A stretch of DNA of 27,697 bases from JAKGBX01 sp965366835 (GCA_965366835.1 CBDUGF010000038.1:1-27697); one strand, 5' to 3'. Shown: positions 6,201-14,978, counted from the first letter of the stretch. Notes: generated by a model not told the origin, from the sequence alone. Translations and numbers: made by a program.

Positions 6201-7913
6201 TCAGCTGCGTCTGCCGGAGAAGCGGCTGGCCCAGTCCTCGCGCTGCTCGTCGGTGATCTTCGAAAACAGGTTCTCTGGCACCGAGAAGTCATGGCCCGCG
6301 GGCAGGGAGGACAGCGCCTCGGCCACATCGCCGGGCCATTCGGTGTCGAGCGTGTTCATCGCCGACAAGAGCGTGGCGGTGGCATCCGGGATGAAGGGCG
6401 AGGACAGCACCGCGTAAAGACGGATCAGGTTGAGCGCCAGGCGGATTTGCGCGGCGGCCTGGTCGGGGTCGGTCTTGAACATGGCCCAGGGCGCGGCCTC
6501 TTGCAGGTATTCATTTCCCGCCGACCAGATCGCGCGCAGCTCCTGGGCCGATTTGCGTACCTCCATCGCTTCCATCAGGTCTTCATAGGTGCGGATGCGG
6601 GTGGTGAGCTCGGCGATGAGCGCTTCTTCGCGCGCACCATAGCTGCCGCCAGCAGGCACTGTTTCGCCGAATTTCGAGCGGCAGAACTTGGTCACGCGGG
6701 AGACGAAATTGCCCAGCACATCGGCCAGGTCCTTGTTGACCGAGACCTGGAAATTCTCCCAGGTGAATTCGCTGTCGGAGTTTTCCGGCGCATGGCTGAG
6801 CAGCCACCAGCGCCAGTAATCCGGCGGAAGCAATTCGAGCGCCTGATCCATGAACACGCCGCGGCCCTGGCTGGTGGAGAACTGGCCGCCATCGTAATTC
6901 AGGTAGTTGAACGACTTGATGTAGTCGACCAGCTTCCACGGCTCGCCGGAGCCGATGATCGTGGCCGGGAAGCTGAGCGTGTGGAACGGCACGTTGTCCT
7001 TGCCCATGAACTGGGTATAGCGCACATCATCCGCGCCCTTGTCGGTGCGCCACCAGCGCTCCCAGTCATCGCCCTTGCCCGCGGCGACCCATTCCTGCGC
7101 GCTGGCAATGTATTCGATCGGGGCGTCGAACCAGACATAGAAGACCTTGCCCTCCATGCCGGGCCAGGGCTCATCGCCCTTGCGCACGGGGATGCCCCAA
7201 TCGAGATCGCGGGTGATGCCGCGGTCCTGCAAGCCGTCGCCGTCGTTGAGCCATTTCTTCGCAATCGAGGTGGTCAGCAGCGGCCAGTCGGTCTTGGAGT
7301 CGATCCAGGCGTTGAGCTGGTCGCGCATGCCCGATTGCTTGAGATAGAGGTGCTTGGTTTCGCGCACCTCCAGATCGGTGGCGCCGGAAATCGCCGAGCG
7401 CGGGTCGATCAGGTCGGTCGGATCGAGCTGCTTGGTGCAGTTTTCGCATTGGTCGCCGCGGGCGTTTTCATAGCCGCAATTGGGGCAGGTGCCTTCGATG
7501 TAGCGATCCGGCAGGAAGCGGCCATCGGTATGGGAATAGACCTGTTTCTCCGACACTTCCGCGATCAGACCGGCCTCGGCCAGGCGGGCGGCGAAATGCT
7601 GGGTCAGCCTGTGGTTCTGCGGGCTCGACGAGCGGCCGAAATGGTCGAAGGAAAGGCGGAAACCCTCGGCGATGCGCGACTGGACGGCATGCATTTCGGC
7701 GCAGTATTCGGCCACCGGTTTGCCGGCCTTGGCGGCGGCGAGCTCGGCCGGGGTGCCGTGTTCGTCGGTGGCACAGAGGAACAACACCTCGTTGCCGCGC
7801 GCGCGCTGGTAGCGGGCGAAAAGATCGGCGGGCAGCTGCGAGCCGACGAGGTTGCCCAGGTGCTTGATCCCGTTGATGTAGGGGATCGCCGAGGTGATGA
7901 GGTGACGTGCCAT
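6201..7913 (-). CDS. metG: Methionyl-tRNA synthetase
   Basis: This 570-aa class I aminoacyl-tRNA synthetase charges tRNA-Met with methionine and supplies elongation and initiation. The HIGH motif appears as H17-LGN in PYINGIKHLGN. A four-cysteine zinc knuckle is visible at C143-PNC146 and C156-ENC159. The FYVWFDAPIEY active-site region is at 258-268. The KMSKS loop appears as Q344-FSTS, with Gln instead of the usual leading Lys. There is no C-terminal Trbp111-like tRNA-binding domain. The start at 7913 (MARHLITSAIPY) gives the conserved N terminus. A longer frame from 8003 adds 30 residues that look like GC-rich noise. It is transcribed in the same direction as the hpa operon, but 188 bp separate them. 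Confidence 0.95.
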   Translation of the reverse strand: MARHLITSAIPYINGIKHLGNLVGSQLPADLFARYQRARGNEVLFLCATDEHGTPAELAAAKAGKPVAEYCAEMHAVQSRIAEGFRLSFDHFGRSSSPQNHRLTQHFAARLAEAGLIAEVSEKQVYSHTDGRFLPDRYIEGTCPNCGYENARGDQCENCTKQLDPTDLIDPRSAISGATDLEVRETKHLYLKQSGMRDQLNAWIDSKTDWPLLTTSIAKKWLNDGDGLQDRGITRDLDWGIPVRKGDEPWPGMEGKVFYVWFDAPIEYIASAQEWVAAGKGDDWERWWRTDKGADDVRYTQFMGKDNVPFHTLSFPATIIGSGEPWKLVDYIKSFNYLNYDGGQFSTSQGRGVFMDQALELLPPDYWRWWLLSHAPENSDSEFTWENFQVSVNKDLADVLGNFVSRVTKFCRSKFGETVPAGGSYGAREEALIAELTTRIRTYEDLMEAMEVRKSAQELRAIWSAGNEYLQEAAPWAMFKTDPDQAAAQIRLALNLIRLYAVLSSPFIPDATATLLSAMNTLDTEWPGDVAEALSSLPAGHDFSVPENLFSKITDEQREDWASRFSGRRS

Positions 7914-8075
7914 TGGATGCCCGTTGAGTTTTCCGCGTTGCGCCTGTCCATACAAGTCAGACCGGCGGAACGCCAGAGGCAAGCCGCGCCATGGCGGCGG
8001 CACCGCTTGCGGGCGTTCGGATGCGTGGTTCGGGCGCGTGGGCGCGGCCTGGCTCTGCGGCCTTGCCGTGTGGTC

Positions 8076-8828
8076 TTACTGTGCCGTGTAGCCGCCATCG
8101 ACAAGGTGATAGGAGCCGGTGATGAAGCTGGCCCGGTCCGACAGCAGGAAGCAGACAAGGGCCGAGACCTCTTCCGGCGTGCCGAGGCGGCCGATCGGGT
8201 GCAACGTCTTGAGCGCGGCGTGGGTTTGCGCGTCGAGGGCTTGCAGCAGCGGCGTTTCGATGTAGCCCGGGCCCACGGCGTTGACGCGGATGCCATCGGC
8301 CGCGTGATCGAGGGCCGCGGTTTTCGTCAGCCCGAGAAGCGCGTGTTTGGCGGTGACGTAGCCCGCGACATTGGCGGTCGCGACCGAGCCGAGGATCGAG
8401 GCCATGTTGACGATGGCGCCGCTGCCGGCCTTGCGCATGTGCGGGATGGCGAAGCGCATGCCGTAGAACACGCTGTTGAGGTCGACGCCGATGATCTGAT
8501 GCCAGGCATCGACTGGATAGTCGCCGACCGGGGCCTGCTCTCCTCCGATGCCGGCGTTGTTCACCAGCAGGTCGAGTCGGCCGGTTTGCGACACCGCGAA
8601 TTCGACCATCGCCTCGACCTGGTCGGCGTCAGCCACGTCGACGGCGAAAGCATGTGCCTTGCCGCCCGCGCCGGTGATCTTCTTCACCGTGGCCTCGGCG
8701 GCGGCCTTGTCGAGATCGGCCACGATGACGGTTGCGCCGCTGCCGGCGAGCTCGACCGCGATGGCCTCGCCGATGCCCGAGGCGGCGCCGGTGACGATGG
8801 CGGTCTGGTCGTTGAATGTGAAGGTCAT
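8076..8828 (-). CDS. SDR family NAD(P)-dependent oxidoreductase
   Basis: This 250-aa classical short-chain dehydrogenase has the cofactor motif TGAASGIG (13-20), an acidic DLD (38-40) after the second strand that favours NAD(H), the structural NNAG (90-93) and the catalytic S144, Y157 and K161 (YVTAK). The ending HLVDGGYTAQ is typical of FabG-like SDRs. The start at 8828 (MTFTFNDQTAIVTG) puts the Rossmann motif at the usual distance. An upstream extension to 9143 has no SDR homology. The substrate cannot be read from the sequence. It lies between metG (162 bp away) and an MFS gene (125 bp away) on the same strand, neither of which suggests a pathway. Confidence 0.88.
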   Translation of the reverse strand: MTFTFNDQTAIVTGAASGIGEAIAVELAGSGATVIVADLDKAAAEATVKKITGAGGKAHAFAVDVADADQVEAMVEFAVSQTGRLDLLVNNAGIGGEQAPVGDYPVDAWHQIIGVDLNSVFYGMRFAIPHMRKAGSGAIVNMASILGSVATANVAGYVTAKHALLGLTKTAALDHAADGIRVNAVGPGYIETPLLQALDAQTHAALKTLHPIGRLGTPEEVSALVCFLLSDRASFITGSYHLVDGGYTAQ

Positions 8829-8953
8829 GGGATGTCCTTTCCGGTGCTTCATCTGTCTCAACCAAGGTAAGAACGAAGTCGCGCCTGTGCCAGTGGCGAG
8901 GGCGTTGGTTCGGCCTCTTTTCGCTTGCCCGGACAGGTGGGGCAGGGAGGTGC

Positions 8954-10174
8954 CTAGCGCTCGCGCGATTTGCCGAACAACCGGCCGATCTGGAAGGTGG
9001 TGCGCGGCGACCAGACATAGCGGGTGCGTATCCTCGGCGAGGCGCGGGTGCGCATCCTCAGCAATCCGAACACGATCAGGACGCCGTGGCCGACAGCGAT
9101 CATGAAGAACAGCGCCGGCGGGCCGTAGGCTTCCATCAGCCATGAAGCGACGAGCGGTGCGGCGATGGCGCCGGTGGCATACCAGAACATCAGTGCGGCA
9201 GAGAGCTCGACGCGCTCCTCATTGCTGGCGAAATCATGGGCATGGGCGGCGGAGATCGAATAGATCGGGAAGGTGGTGATCCCGAAGACCCCGGCCATGA
9301 GCATGACGCCCGTGGTGGTGAGGCCGGTGAACATGGCGGTTGCGATGCAGCTGAGCGTGGCGGCAAAGGACATGCCGATCAGCACCCAGCGACGATCGAA
9401 CTTGTCGGCCAGCCATCCGACCGGAAACTGCGCCAGCGCCCCGCCCAGCACGAAAGCGGCGAGAAACCAGGCGATCTGGGTGGTGGCGAGGCCGACCTCC
9501 TGGCCATAGACCGGCCCGACCATGCGAAACGAGGCCGAACTGAGCGCCGCAACCACCACCCCGGCCGCGGCCAGCGGCGAGCGGGTGACCGCCAGCATCG
9601 GGCGCAGACGCGGGGCGTCAGGGGTTTCCGGCTGGCTCGATTTAGTCACGGCGATCGGCAGGAGGGCGGCACAGCACAACAGCGCCAGCAGGTTGTAGGA
9701 AACATAAGAGGCCGGGGCCAGCACCGAGATCACCATCTGCGCCGCCAGCGAGCCGGTCATGTCGACCACGCGGTAGACCCCCATTGCCCGGCCCCTGGTT
9801 TCATTGGTGACCTTGGATTGCAGCCAGGCTTCGACCACGGTGTAGCAGCCCGCCACGCACAGCCCCGAGGCGACCCGCATCAGCGCCCAGGCATAGGGAT
9901 CGATCACCAGGTAGTGGCCCAGAAGCCCGATCGCGCCGGTGGCTGTGAAAGCGGCGAAGGCGCGGGAATGGCCGACATTGCCCATCAGGCGCGGCGCCCA
10001 CCAGCAGCCGATGAAGAAGCCGAAGAAATGGGCCGAGCCGAGGAGGCCGATCTGTTCGCGGGTGAATCCGAGCGCGATGCCCGATAGCGCATCCAGCGGT
10101 CCGACGCCGCCCGAGGAAAGCTGCAACAGGATGACCGACAGGAACAGGGCAGCGAAGGAAATCAGCAGGCGCAT
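8954..10174 (-). CDS. MFS transporter, YcaD-like
   Basis: This 406-aa inner-membrane protein has about 12 hydrophobic segments in two halves, with a loop around residues 190-205 (TKSSQPETPDAPRLRP). It resembles the YcaD-like branch of the major facilitator superfamily. Visible marks are the opening GPLDALSGIALGFTREQIGLLGSAHFxGFxxGCWWAPRLM region near the N terminus and the MFS loop signature GWLADKFDRRWV in the second half. The C terminus is cytoplasmic and basic (RTRASPRIRTR). Members of this branch are annotated as sugar or small-solute exporters, but no substrate can be inferred. The ATG at 10174 is the only start that keeps TM1. It is transcribed away from the dsrE-like gene, across a 313-bp gap. 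Confidence 0.88.
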   Translation of the reverse strand: MRLLISFAALFLSVILLQLSSGGVGPLDALSGIALGFTREQIGLLGSAHFFGFFIGCWWAPRLMGNVGHSRAFAAFTATGAIGLLGHYLVIDPYAWALMRVASGLCVAGCYTVVEAWLQSKVTNETRGRAMGVYRVVDMTGSLAAQMVISVLAPASYVSYNLLALLCCAALLPIAVTKSSQPETPDAPRLRPMLAVTRSPLAAAGVVVAALSSASFRMVGPVYGQEVGLATTQIAWFLAAFVLGGALAQFPVGWLADKFDRRWVLIGMSFAATLSCIATAMFTGLTTTGVMLMAGVFGITTFPIYSISAAHAHDFASNEERVELSAALMFWYATGAIAAPLVASWLMEAYGPPALFFMIAVGHGVLIVFGLLRMRTRASPRIRTRYVWSPRTTFQIGRLFGKSRER

Positions 10175-10487
<313 letters not shown>

Positions 10488-10919
10488 ATGAGGAAACTGA
10501 TAGTGGTGGCGCTCTTGATGCTGGCGCCGATGATGGCCCTGGCCGAAGGCGCGATGCACAAGGTGGCCATCCATGTCGACGAGAGCGACCCGAAGGTCAT
10601 GAACATGGCGCTCAACAACGTCGCCAACGTGACCAAATATTACGAAAGCCAGGGCGATCAGGTGATGGTCGAACTGGTGGCCTATGGCCCGGGTCTGAAC
10701 ATGTTCGTTGCCGGCAAGAGCCCGGTGGCCGATCGTATCTCGGCCATGGCGCTGGAGCACGCGAACCTGTCCTTCGCCGCCTGTGGCAACACCCACAGGG
10801 CGATGAGCGAGAAGGCGGGCAAGGAGATCGCGCTGCTGGACGAGGCCAAGGTGGTGCCTTCGGGTGTGGTACGGCTGATCGAGTTGCAGGAACAGGGCTA
10901 CGCCTACGTGCGGCCCTGA
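10488..10919 (+). CDS. Secreted DsrE/DsrF-like protein
   Basis: This 143-aa protein has a Sec signal peptide (MRKLIVVALLMLAPMMALA, cleavage after A19) followed by a DsrE-like alpha/beta domain. The segment KVAIHVDESDP...ALNNVANV, the VELVAYGPGL strand-turn and C99 in AACGNT are typical of the periplasmic DsrE family. Cytoplasmic DsrE proteins carry sulfur on a conserved Cys during sulfur oxidation or tRNA thiolation. The role of exported members is not established, so a periplasmic sulfur or thiol function is only a guess. The start at 10488 has a GGGAGGA site 7 nt upstream; a start 45 bp earlier would destroy the signal peptide. A terminator follows at 10961-10991. No sox or dsr genes are nearby. 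Confidence 0.85.
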   Translation: MRKLIVVALLMLAPMMALAEGAMHKVAIHVDESDPKVMNMALNNVANVTKYYESQGDQVMVELVAYGPGLNMFVAGKSPVADRISAMALEHANLSFAACGNTHRAMSEKAGKEIALLDEAKVVPSGVVRLIELQEQGYAYVRP

Positions 10920-10960
10920 TCGGGCTTTGTCGGGGAGCGAGGCGACGGGTTGAAGCCCGG

Positions 10961-10991
10961 ACCCGGCGGTGCGAGGGTGCCGCCGGGTTTT
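10961..10991 (+). terminator. Rho-independent terminator after dsrE-like gene
   Basis: A 9-bp stem, ACCCGGCGG (10961-10969) with CCGCCGGGT (10980-10988), encloses a 10-nt loop and runs into TTTT (10988-10991). It lies 41 bp after the dsrE-like stop and 25 bp before the aldo/keto reductase start, so it should end or attenuate transcription between them. Confidence 0.65.
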
Positions 10992-11015
10992 GAACGCGCG
11001 CAGAGGAACATACGG

Positions 11016-12059
11016 ATGAAACGAGTGGCACTGGGACGGTCGGGGATCGAGGTGAGCGAAATGTGCCTCGGCTCGATGACTTGGGGCACGCAGACCGCGC
11101 AGGGTGACGCGCATGCCCAGATCGAACGCGCGCTCGCCCACGGGGTGGATTTCATCGACACCGCCGAGATGTATCCGGTCAACCCGGTGAGCGCCGAAAC
11201 CCTGGGGCGCACCGAGGAGATCATCGGCGCGTGGTTCGCCCGCAGCGGGCGGCGCGGCGATGTGGTTCTGGCCACCAAGCATTCCGGCGCCGGCATGAAG
11301 CACACCCGCGATGGCGCGCCGATTTCGAGCCGGACCATCCCGGAGGCGATCGAGGGCAGCCTGAAGCGGCTGCAAACCGACTGCATCGACCTCTATCAGC
11401 TGCACTGGCCCAATCGCGGCTCCTACATGTTCCGGCAGAACTGGCGCTATGATCCGTCGTCGCAGAACCGCGGTGAAACGATCGCCCATATGGAAGATGT
11501 GCTGGGTGCGATGGCGCGCGAGGTCGAAAAGGGGCGGATCCGCGCCTTCGGCCTTTCCAACGAAAGCGCCTGGGGCACGGCGCAATGGCTGGCGGCGGCC
11601 GCGCGGACGGACGGGCCGCGGGTGGCGTCGGTCCAGAACGAATACTCGCTGCTGTGCCGGATGTTCGATACCGATCTGGCCGAGCTGAGCCATAACGAGG
11701 AGGTGCCGCTGCTGGCGTTTTCGCCGCTGGCGGTGGGGCTGCTGAGCGGCAAATACCAGGGCGGCGCGGTGCCGGATGGCTCGCGCATGAGCCTGGTGCC
11801 CGAACTGGGCGGGCGGACGAGCGAGCGCGTTTTTCCGGCGGTCGAAGCTTACCTCGAGATCGCGCGTCGCCACGGGCTCGATCCGTCGCAGATGGCGCTG
11901 GCCTGGACCCTGACGCGGCCGTTCCCCTGTATCCCGATCTTCGGCGCGACGACAGTGGAACAACTCGACCTGGCGCTGGGGGCGGCGGATCTGAAGCTGT
12001 CGGAAGAGGTGCTGGAAGAGATCGACGCGGCGCACAAGGCGCATCCGATGCCGTATTGA
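11016..12059 (+). CDS. tas: Aldo/keto reductase, Tas family
   Basis: This 347-aa NADPH-dependent aldo/keto reductase matches E. coli Tas (346 aa) along its length, including AEMYPV, SLKRLQTD..DLYQ.HWP, GK.R..G.SNE.A.G and ARRHGLDP.QMALA. The (beta/alpha)8 catalytic tetrad is D48, Y53, K88 and H130. The C-terminal cofactor-binding GATT (residues of IPIFGATTVEQL) is present. The physiological substrate of Tas is not clearly established. The start at 11016 has AGAGGA (11002-11007) upstream and gives the standard N terminus MKRVALGRSG. A longer frame from 10950 reads through the terminator hairpin and is rejected. It faces pckA convergently across a 250-bp gap. Confidence 0.92.
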   Translation: MKRVALGRSGIEVSEMCLGSMTWGTQTAQGDAHAQIERALAHGVDFIDTAEMYPVNPVSAETLGRTEEIIGAWFARSGRRGDVVLATKHSGAGMKHTRDGAPISSRTIPEAIEGSLKRLQTDCIDLYQLHWPNRGSYMFRQNWRYDPSSQNRGETIAHMEDVLGAMAREVEKGRIRAFGLSNESAWGTAQWLAAAARTDGPRVASVQNEYSLLCRMFDTDLAELSHNEEVPLLAFSPLAVGLLSGKYQGGAVPDGSRMSLVPELGGRTSERVFPAVEAYLEIARRHGLDPSQMALAWTLTRPFPCIPIFGATTVEQLDLALGAADLKLSEEVLEEIDAAHKAHPMPY

Positions 12060-12093
12060 CGCTCCGGAAAGGGACTTGTCGCCGGCCCAAGCC

Positions 12094-12126
12094 CTTTTTC
12101 TTGGCCTAAATACTCAATATCCGGCG
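12094..12126 (-). repeat. Dispersed intergenic repeat, copy 4
   Basis: CTTTTTCTTGGCCTAAATAC, then TCAATATCCGGCG, agrees with copy 2 at 30 of 33 positions. It starts 35 bp after the aldo/keto reductase stop. Confidence 0.8.
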
Positions 12127-12133
12127 TTTCCCG

Positions 12134-12222
12134 CAAGCGCAGCGCTTGACAGGAAACACCGTTGTGGACGCTTGACGCGGCCCGAGCGCAGCGAGGGCCA
12201 CCGGGCGACGCCGCAGGCGGCG
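12134..12222. repeat. Cluster of three inverted repeats between tas and pckA
   Basis: The convergent gap holds CAAGCGCAGCGCTTG (12134-12148), GGCCC/GGGCC (12179-12183/12195-12199, loop CGAGCGCAGCGAG-like) and CGCCG-CAGG-CGGCG (12209-12222). The octamer CGCTTGAC occurs twice (12143, 12169). No T tract follows on the plus strand. They may slow or end transcription from tas, but this is inference. Confidence 0.55.
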
Positions 12223-12235
12223 CAACCGCTCGAAG

Positions 12236-12264
12236 CAAAACGCCCCGGCCATGAAAGACCGGGG
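12236..12264 (-). terminator. Rho-independent terminator of pckA
   Basis: On the minus strand, CCCCGG (12264-12259), a 10-nt loop and CCGGGG (12248-12243) are followed by CGTTTTG. It lies 46 bp beyond the pckA stop. The stem is short but GC-only and the T run is interrupted, so the call is moderate. Confidence 0.55.
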
Positions 12265-12309
12265 TGCCGGTATTGCTGCCTCAGGGTGGAACTCTGTCCC
12301 AGCCCTGGC

Positions 12310-13908
12310 TCAGCCGATCGCGGCGGCTTTCACATCTTCGTCGATATAGGGCAAGTATTGCTCGAAATTGCTGGCGAACATCTCGACCAGCTTGGCGGCC
12401 TGCGCGTCGTAAGCGCCCTTGTCGGTCCAGGTGGCGCGCGGGTCGAGCAGGGTGGCATCGACGCCCGGCACCGTCACCGGCACGTCGAAGCCGAAATTCG
12501 GATCCTTGCGGAAGGTCGCCTCGTTGAGCGAGCCATCGAGCGCGGCGGTCAGCAGCGCGCGGGTGGCCCTGATCGGCATCCGCTCTCCGGTGCCGTAGGC
12601 GCCGCCGGTCCAGCCGGTGTTGACCAGCCAGCAGGTGGCGCCGTGGGTAGCGATCTTCTGGCGCAGGAGGTTGCCGTAGGCTTCCGGGCGGCGCGGCATG
12701 AAGGGGGCGCCGAAGCAGGTGCTGAAGGTGGGTTCCGGCTCGGTCACGCCGCGTTCGGTGCCGGCCACTTTCGAGGTGAAGCCCGAGAGGAAGTGATACA
12801 TCGCCTGCGCCGGAGTCAGCCGGGCGATCGGGGGCAGCACGCCGAAGGCGTCGCAGGTCAGCATGATCACGTTCTTGGGGTGCCCGCCCAGCGCGGTCTC
12901 GGACGCGTTGGAGATATACTCCAGCGGATAGGCGCAGCGCATGTTGGCGGTCAGTGAATCGTCGTCGAAATCGAGTTCCTTGGTGTCTTCGTCATAGACC
13001 ATGTTCTCGATCACGGTGGCGAACTTTTCCGTCGTCGCGTAGATCTCGGGCTCCGCCGTCGGGCTCAGGTTGATCGTCTTGGCATAGCAGCCGCCTTCGA
13101 AGTTGAAGGTGCCGCGGTCCGACCAGCCATGTTCGTCGTCGCCGATCAGGGTGCGCGCGGGATCGGCCGACAAGGTGGTCTTGCCGGTGCCCGAAAGGCC
13201 GAAAAAGATCGCCGTATCGACCGGATTTCCCATGGCGTGGTTGGCCGAGCAATGCATCGGCATGATGCCCTTTTCCGGCAGCAGGTAGTTGAGCAGGGTG
13301 AACACCGATTTCTTGTTCTCGCCGGCATATTCGGTGCCGCCGATCAGGATCAGCTTGCGGTCGAAATTCATCGCGATCACGGTTTCCGAGCGGCAGCCAT
13401 GGCGCGCCGGATCGGCCTGGAAGCTGGGGCAGTTGATGACGGTGAAATCGGCCAGAAAACCATCGAGCGCGGCGCGGTCGGGGCGGCGCAGCAGGTGGCG
13501 GATGAACAGGCTGTGCCAGGCCAGTTCGGTGATCATGCGCACGTTGATGGCATGGGCCGGATCGGCGCCGCCGACCAGATCCTGCACGAAATAATCGCGG
13601 CCCTGCATGTGGGCGAGCATGTCGTCGTAAAGCGCATCGAAGCCCTGCACCGACATTTCGGCGTTGTTTTCCCACCAGATGCTGTCGGCGACGGAGGGCG
13701 TCATGACCACGTGCTTGTCCTGCGGCGAACGGCCGGTGAACTTGCCGGTCGAGACCAGAAAGGCGCCGCCGCGGCCGAGATGGCCTTCGCCGCGTTTCAG
13801 CGCCTCTTCGATCAGCGCGGGTTCGATGAAGTTGTAGCAGACCTTGCCCAGCCCGCTAATGCCTTGATCCTCAAGCCGGAAATTCGGGTTTACCCGTCCA
13901 GTTGTCAT
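12310..13908 (-). CDS. pckA: Phosphoenolpyruvate carboxykinase (ATP)
   Basis: This 532-aa ATP-type PEP carboxykinase converts oxaloacetate and ATP to PEP, the entry to gluconeogenesis from TCA intermediates. Landmarks are GRSPQDK (59-65, substrate Arg60), the P-loop GLSGTGKTT (237-245), the GDDEHGW metal/kinase-2 motif (256-262) and the MPRRPEAYG segment. The length equals the usual 530-540 aa. The start at 13908 (MTTGRVNPNFRLEDQG) matches the family N terminus. Alternative ATGs at 13917 and further upstream add residues without homology, and GAGGAG fits 13908 at 10 nt. It diverges from chvI, an arrangement known in Agrobacterium and Sinorhizobium, where ChvI affects pckA expression. Confidence 0.96.
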   Translation of the reverse strand: MTTGRVNPNFRLEDQGISGLGKVCYNFIEPALIEEALKRGEGHLGRGGAFLVSTGKFTGRSPQDKHVVMTPSVADSIWWENNAEMSVQGFDALYDDMLAHMQGRDYFVQDLVGGADPAHAINVRMITELAWHSLFIRHLLRRPDRAALDGFLADFTVINCPSFQADPARHGCRSETVIAMNFDRKLILIGGTEYAGENKKSVFTLLNYLLPEKGIMPMHCSANHAMGNPVDTAIFFGLSGTGKTTLSADPARTLIGDDEHGWSDRGTFNFEGGCYAKTINLSPTAEPEIYATTEKFATVIENMVYDEDTKELDFDDDSLTANMRCAYPLEYISNASETALGGHPKNVIMLTCDAFGVLPPIARLTPAQAMYHFLSGFTSKVAGTERGVTEPEPTFSTCFGAPFMPRRPEAYGNLLRQKIATHGATCWLVNTGWTGGAYGTGERMPIRATRALLTAALDGSLNEATFRKDPNFGFDVPVTVPGVDATLLDPRATWTDKGAYDAQAAKLVEMFASNFEQYLPYIDEDVKAAAIG

Positions 13909-14276
13909 GTCGCCCATGCTCCTCATTCGCCCGCGTTTGGCGCGGGAAGTCTTGTTTGCGGCTGCGATGCCGCACCGCCCGGCGGCCCGGAAGGGCCAAT
14001 GCGGGCGTCTTAACACGCAGGCCAGCGCAGGGAACAGGCAGGTTCGCCGCAGTTAGCGCAACCAACGCGTGGTTAGCGCAATCAATGGCGGGATCGCGCC
14101 GTGAAATTTCCAATATGAAACAGAATGTGAGGCATATTAGCCATTCCTAAGCGGTTTTCGCGCCACATTCGAAGGGAAAGCCCGACTGATTCGCAGTTGG
14201 GGATTGATTGTAAAGGCGAATGCGGCAATTGTGCCTGAAAAAATAAGCATAATGAGCAGTATGAAGGACTTGTAAC
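13909..14276. promoter_or_regulatory. Divergent pckA/chvI control region
   Basis: These 368 bp contain no gene. The stretch 14100-14276 is distinctly AT-richer than its surroundings, as expected for promoters. The pckA side carries two direct repeats (14052-14065 and 14072-14085). The chvI side has CATAAT (14248-14253) as a possible -10 box, without a convincing -35, and AAGGA just before the ATG at 14277. Confidence 0.6.
14052..14085. promoter_or_regulatory. Direct 14-bp repeats upstream of pckA, candidate regulator sites
   Basis: GTTAGCGCAACCAA (14052-14065) and GTTAGCGCAATCAA (14072-14085) differ at one position. They are exactly 20 bp apart, about two helical turns, and lie 144-177 bp upstream of the pckA start. 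GTTAGCGC resembles half of the GTTAGCGCTAAC-type operators of LacI-family regulators. Rhodobacterales have such a regulator of central carbon metabolism (CceR). Tandem direct repeats would also suit the OmpR-type regulator ChvI encoded next door. Which protein binds is unknown. Confidence 0.45.
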
Positions 14277-14978
14277 ATGTCGAAAATCGCCCTTGTGGAC
14301 GATGACAGGAACATCCTGACATCCGTGGCAATGACCCTTGAGGCAGAGGGTTTCGAAGTTGAAACTTATCATGACGGCCAGCAAGCGCTGGATGCGTTCA
14401 ACAGAAAACTGCCGGATATGGCCGTGCTGGACATCAAGATGCCGCGCATGGACGGAATGGACCTGCTGCAGCGGCTCCGGCAGAAAACCACCATGCCGGT
14501 GATCTTCCTGACCTCGAAAGACGACGAGATCGACGAGGTTCTGGGACTGCGCATGGGTGCGGATGATTACGTCAAGAAACCGTTCAGCCAGCGGCTGTTG
14601 GTCGAACGTATCCGCGCGCTGCTGCGCCGCCAGGAAGCTGTGGCCGGGGATATCGTCGGCGATACCGAAGAGACCAAGGTGCTGGAGCGCGGCGACCTCA
14701 GAATGGATCCGCTGCGCCATGCCGTGGCCTGGAAGGGCAAGGACGTGTCGCTGACCGTGACCGAGTTCCTGCTGTTGCAGGCGCTGGCCCAGCGGCCAGG
14801 TTTCGTCAAGTCGCGCGATCAGCTGATGGATGTGGCCTATGACGACCAGGTCTATGTCGACGATCGCACCATCGACAGCCACATCAAGCGCCTGCGCAAG
14901 AAGATGCGCAGCGTCGATGAGGAATTTTCGGCGATTGAGACGCTTTACGGCATCGGCTACAGGTATAACGAGGAGTAA
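14277..14978 (+). CDS. chvI: Response regulator ChvI
   Basis: This 233-aa OmpR/PhoB-type regulator has a receiver domain (about 3-115) and a winged-helix DNA-binding domain (about 135-232). The acidic pocket D9-D10, phosphoacceptor D52 (VLDIKMPRMDG), T79 and K101 (YVKKPF) are intact. The effector domain shows LTVTEFLLLQALAQRPG and the recognition-helix region DDRTIDSHIKRLRKK. In rhizobia ChvI/ExoS-ChvG responds to acid and envelope conditions and controls exopolysaccharide, motility and carbon metabolism. It diverges from pckA and is followed after 36 bp by its kinase gene chvG. AAGGA lies 9 nt upstream of the ATG. Confidence 0.95.
   Translation: MSKIALVDDDRNILTSVAMTLEAEGFEVETYHDGQQALDAFNRKLPDMAVLDIKMPRMDGMDLLQRLRQKTTMPVIFLTSKDDEIDEVLGLRMGADDYVKKPFSQRLLVERIRALLRRQEAVAGDIVGDTEETKVLERGDLRMDPLRHAVAWKGKDVSLTVTEFLLLQALAQRPGFVKSRDQLMDVAYDDQVYVDDRTIDSHIKRLRKKMRSVDEEFSAIETLYGIGYRYNEE

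Noticed and set aside
6132..8870. Very long open frame (912 codons) on the plus strand across metG and the SDR gene
   Set aside because: It is antisense to two clear genes and its residues are a low-complexity G/A/R/V/D mix with no domain. Long shadow frames are common in GC-rich DNA.
8829..9143. N-terminal extension of the SDR at 8076-8828
   Set aside because: The extra 105 residues overlap the MFS gene end, lack homology and put the Rossmann motif far from the N terminus.
10950..11015. Longer N terminus of the aldo/keto reductase
   Set aside because: It would translate the terminator hairpin and adds residues absent from Tas. AGAGGA precedes 11016.
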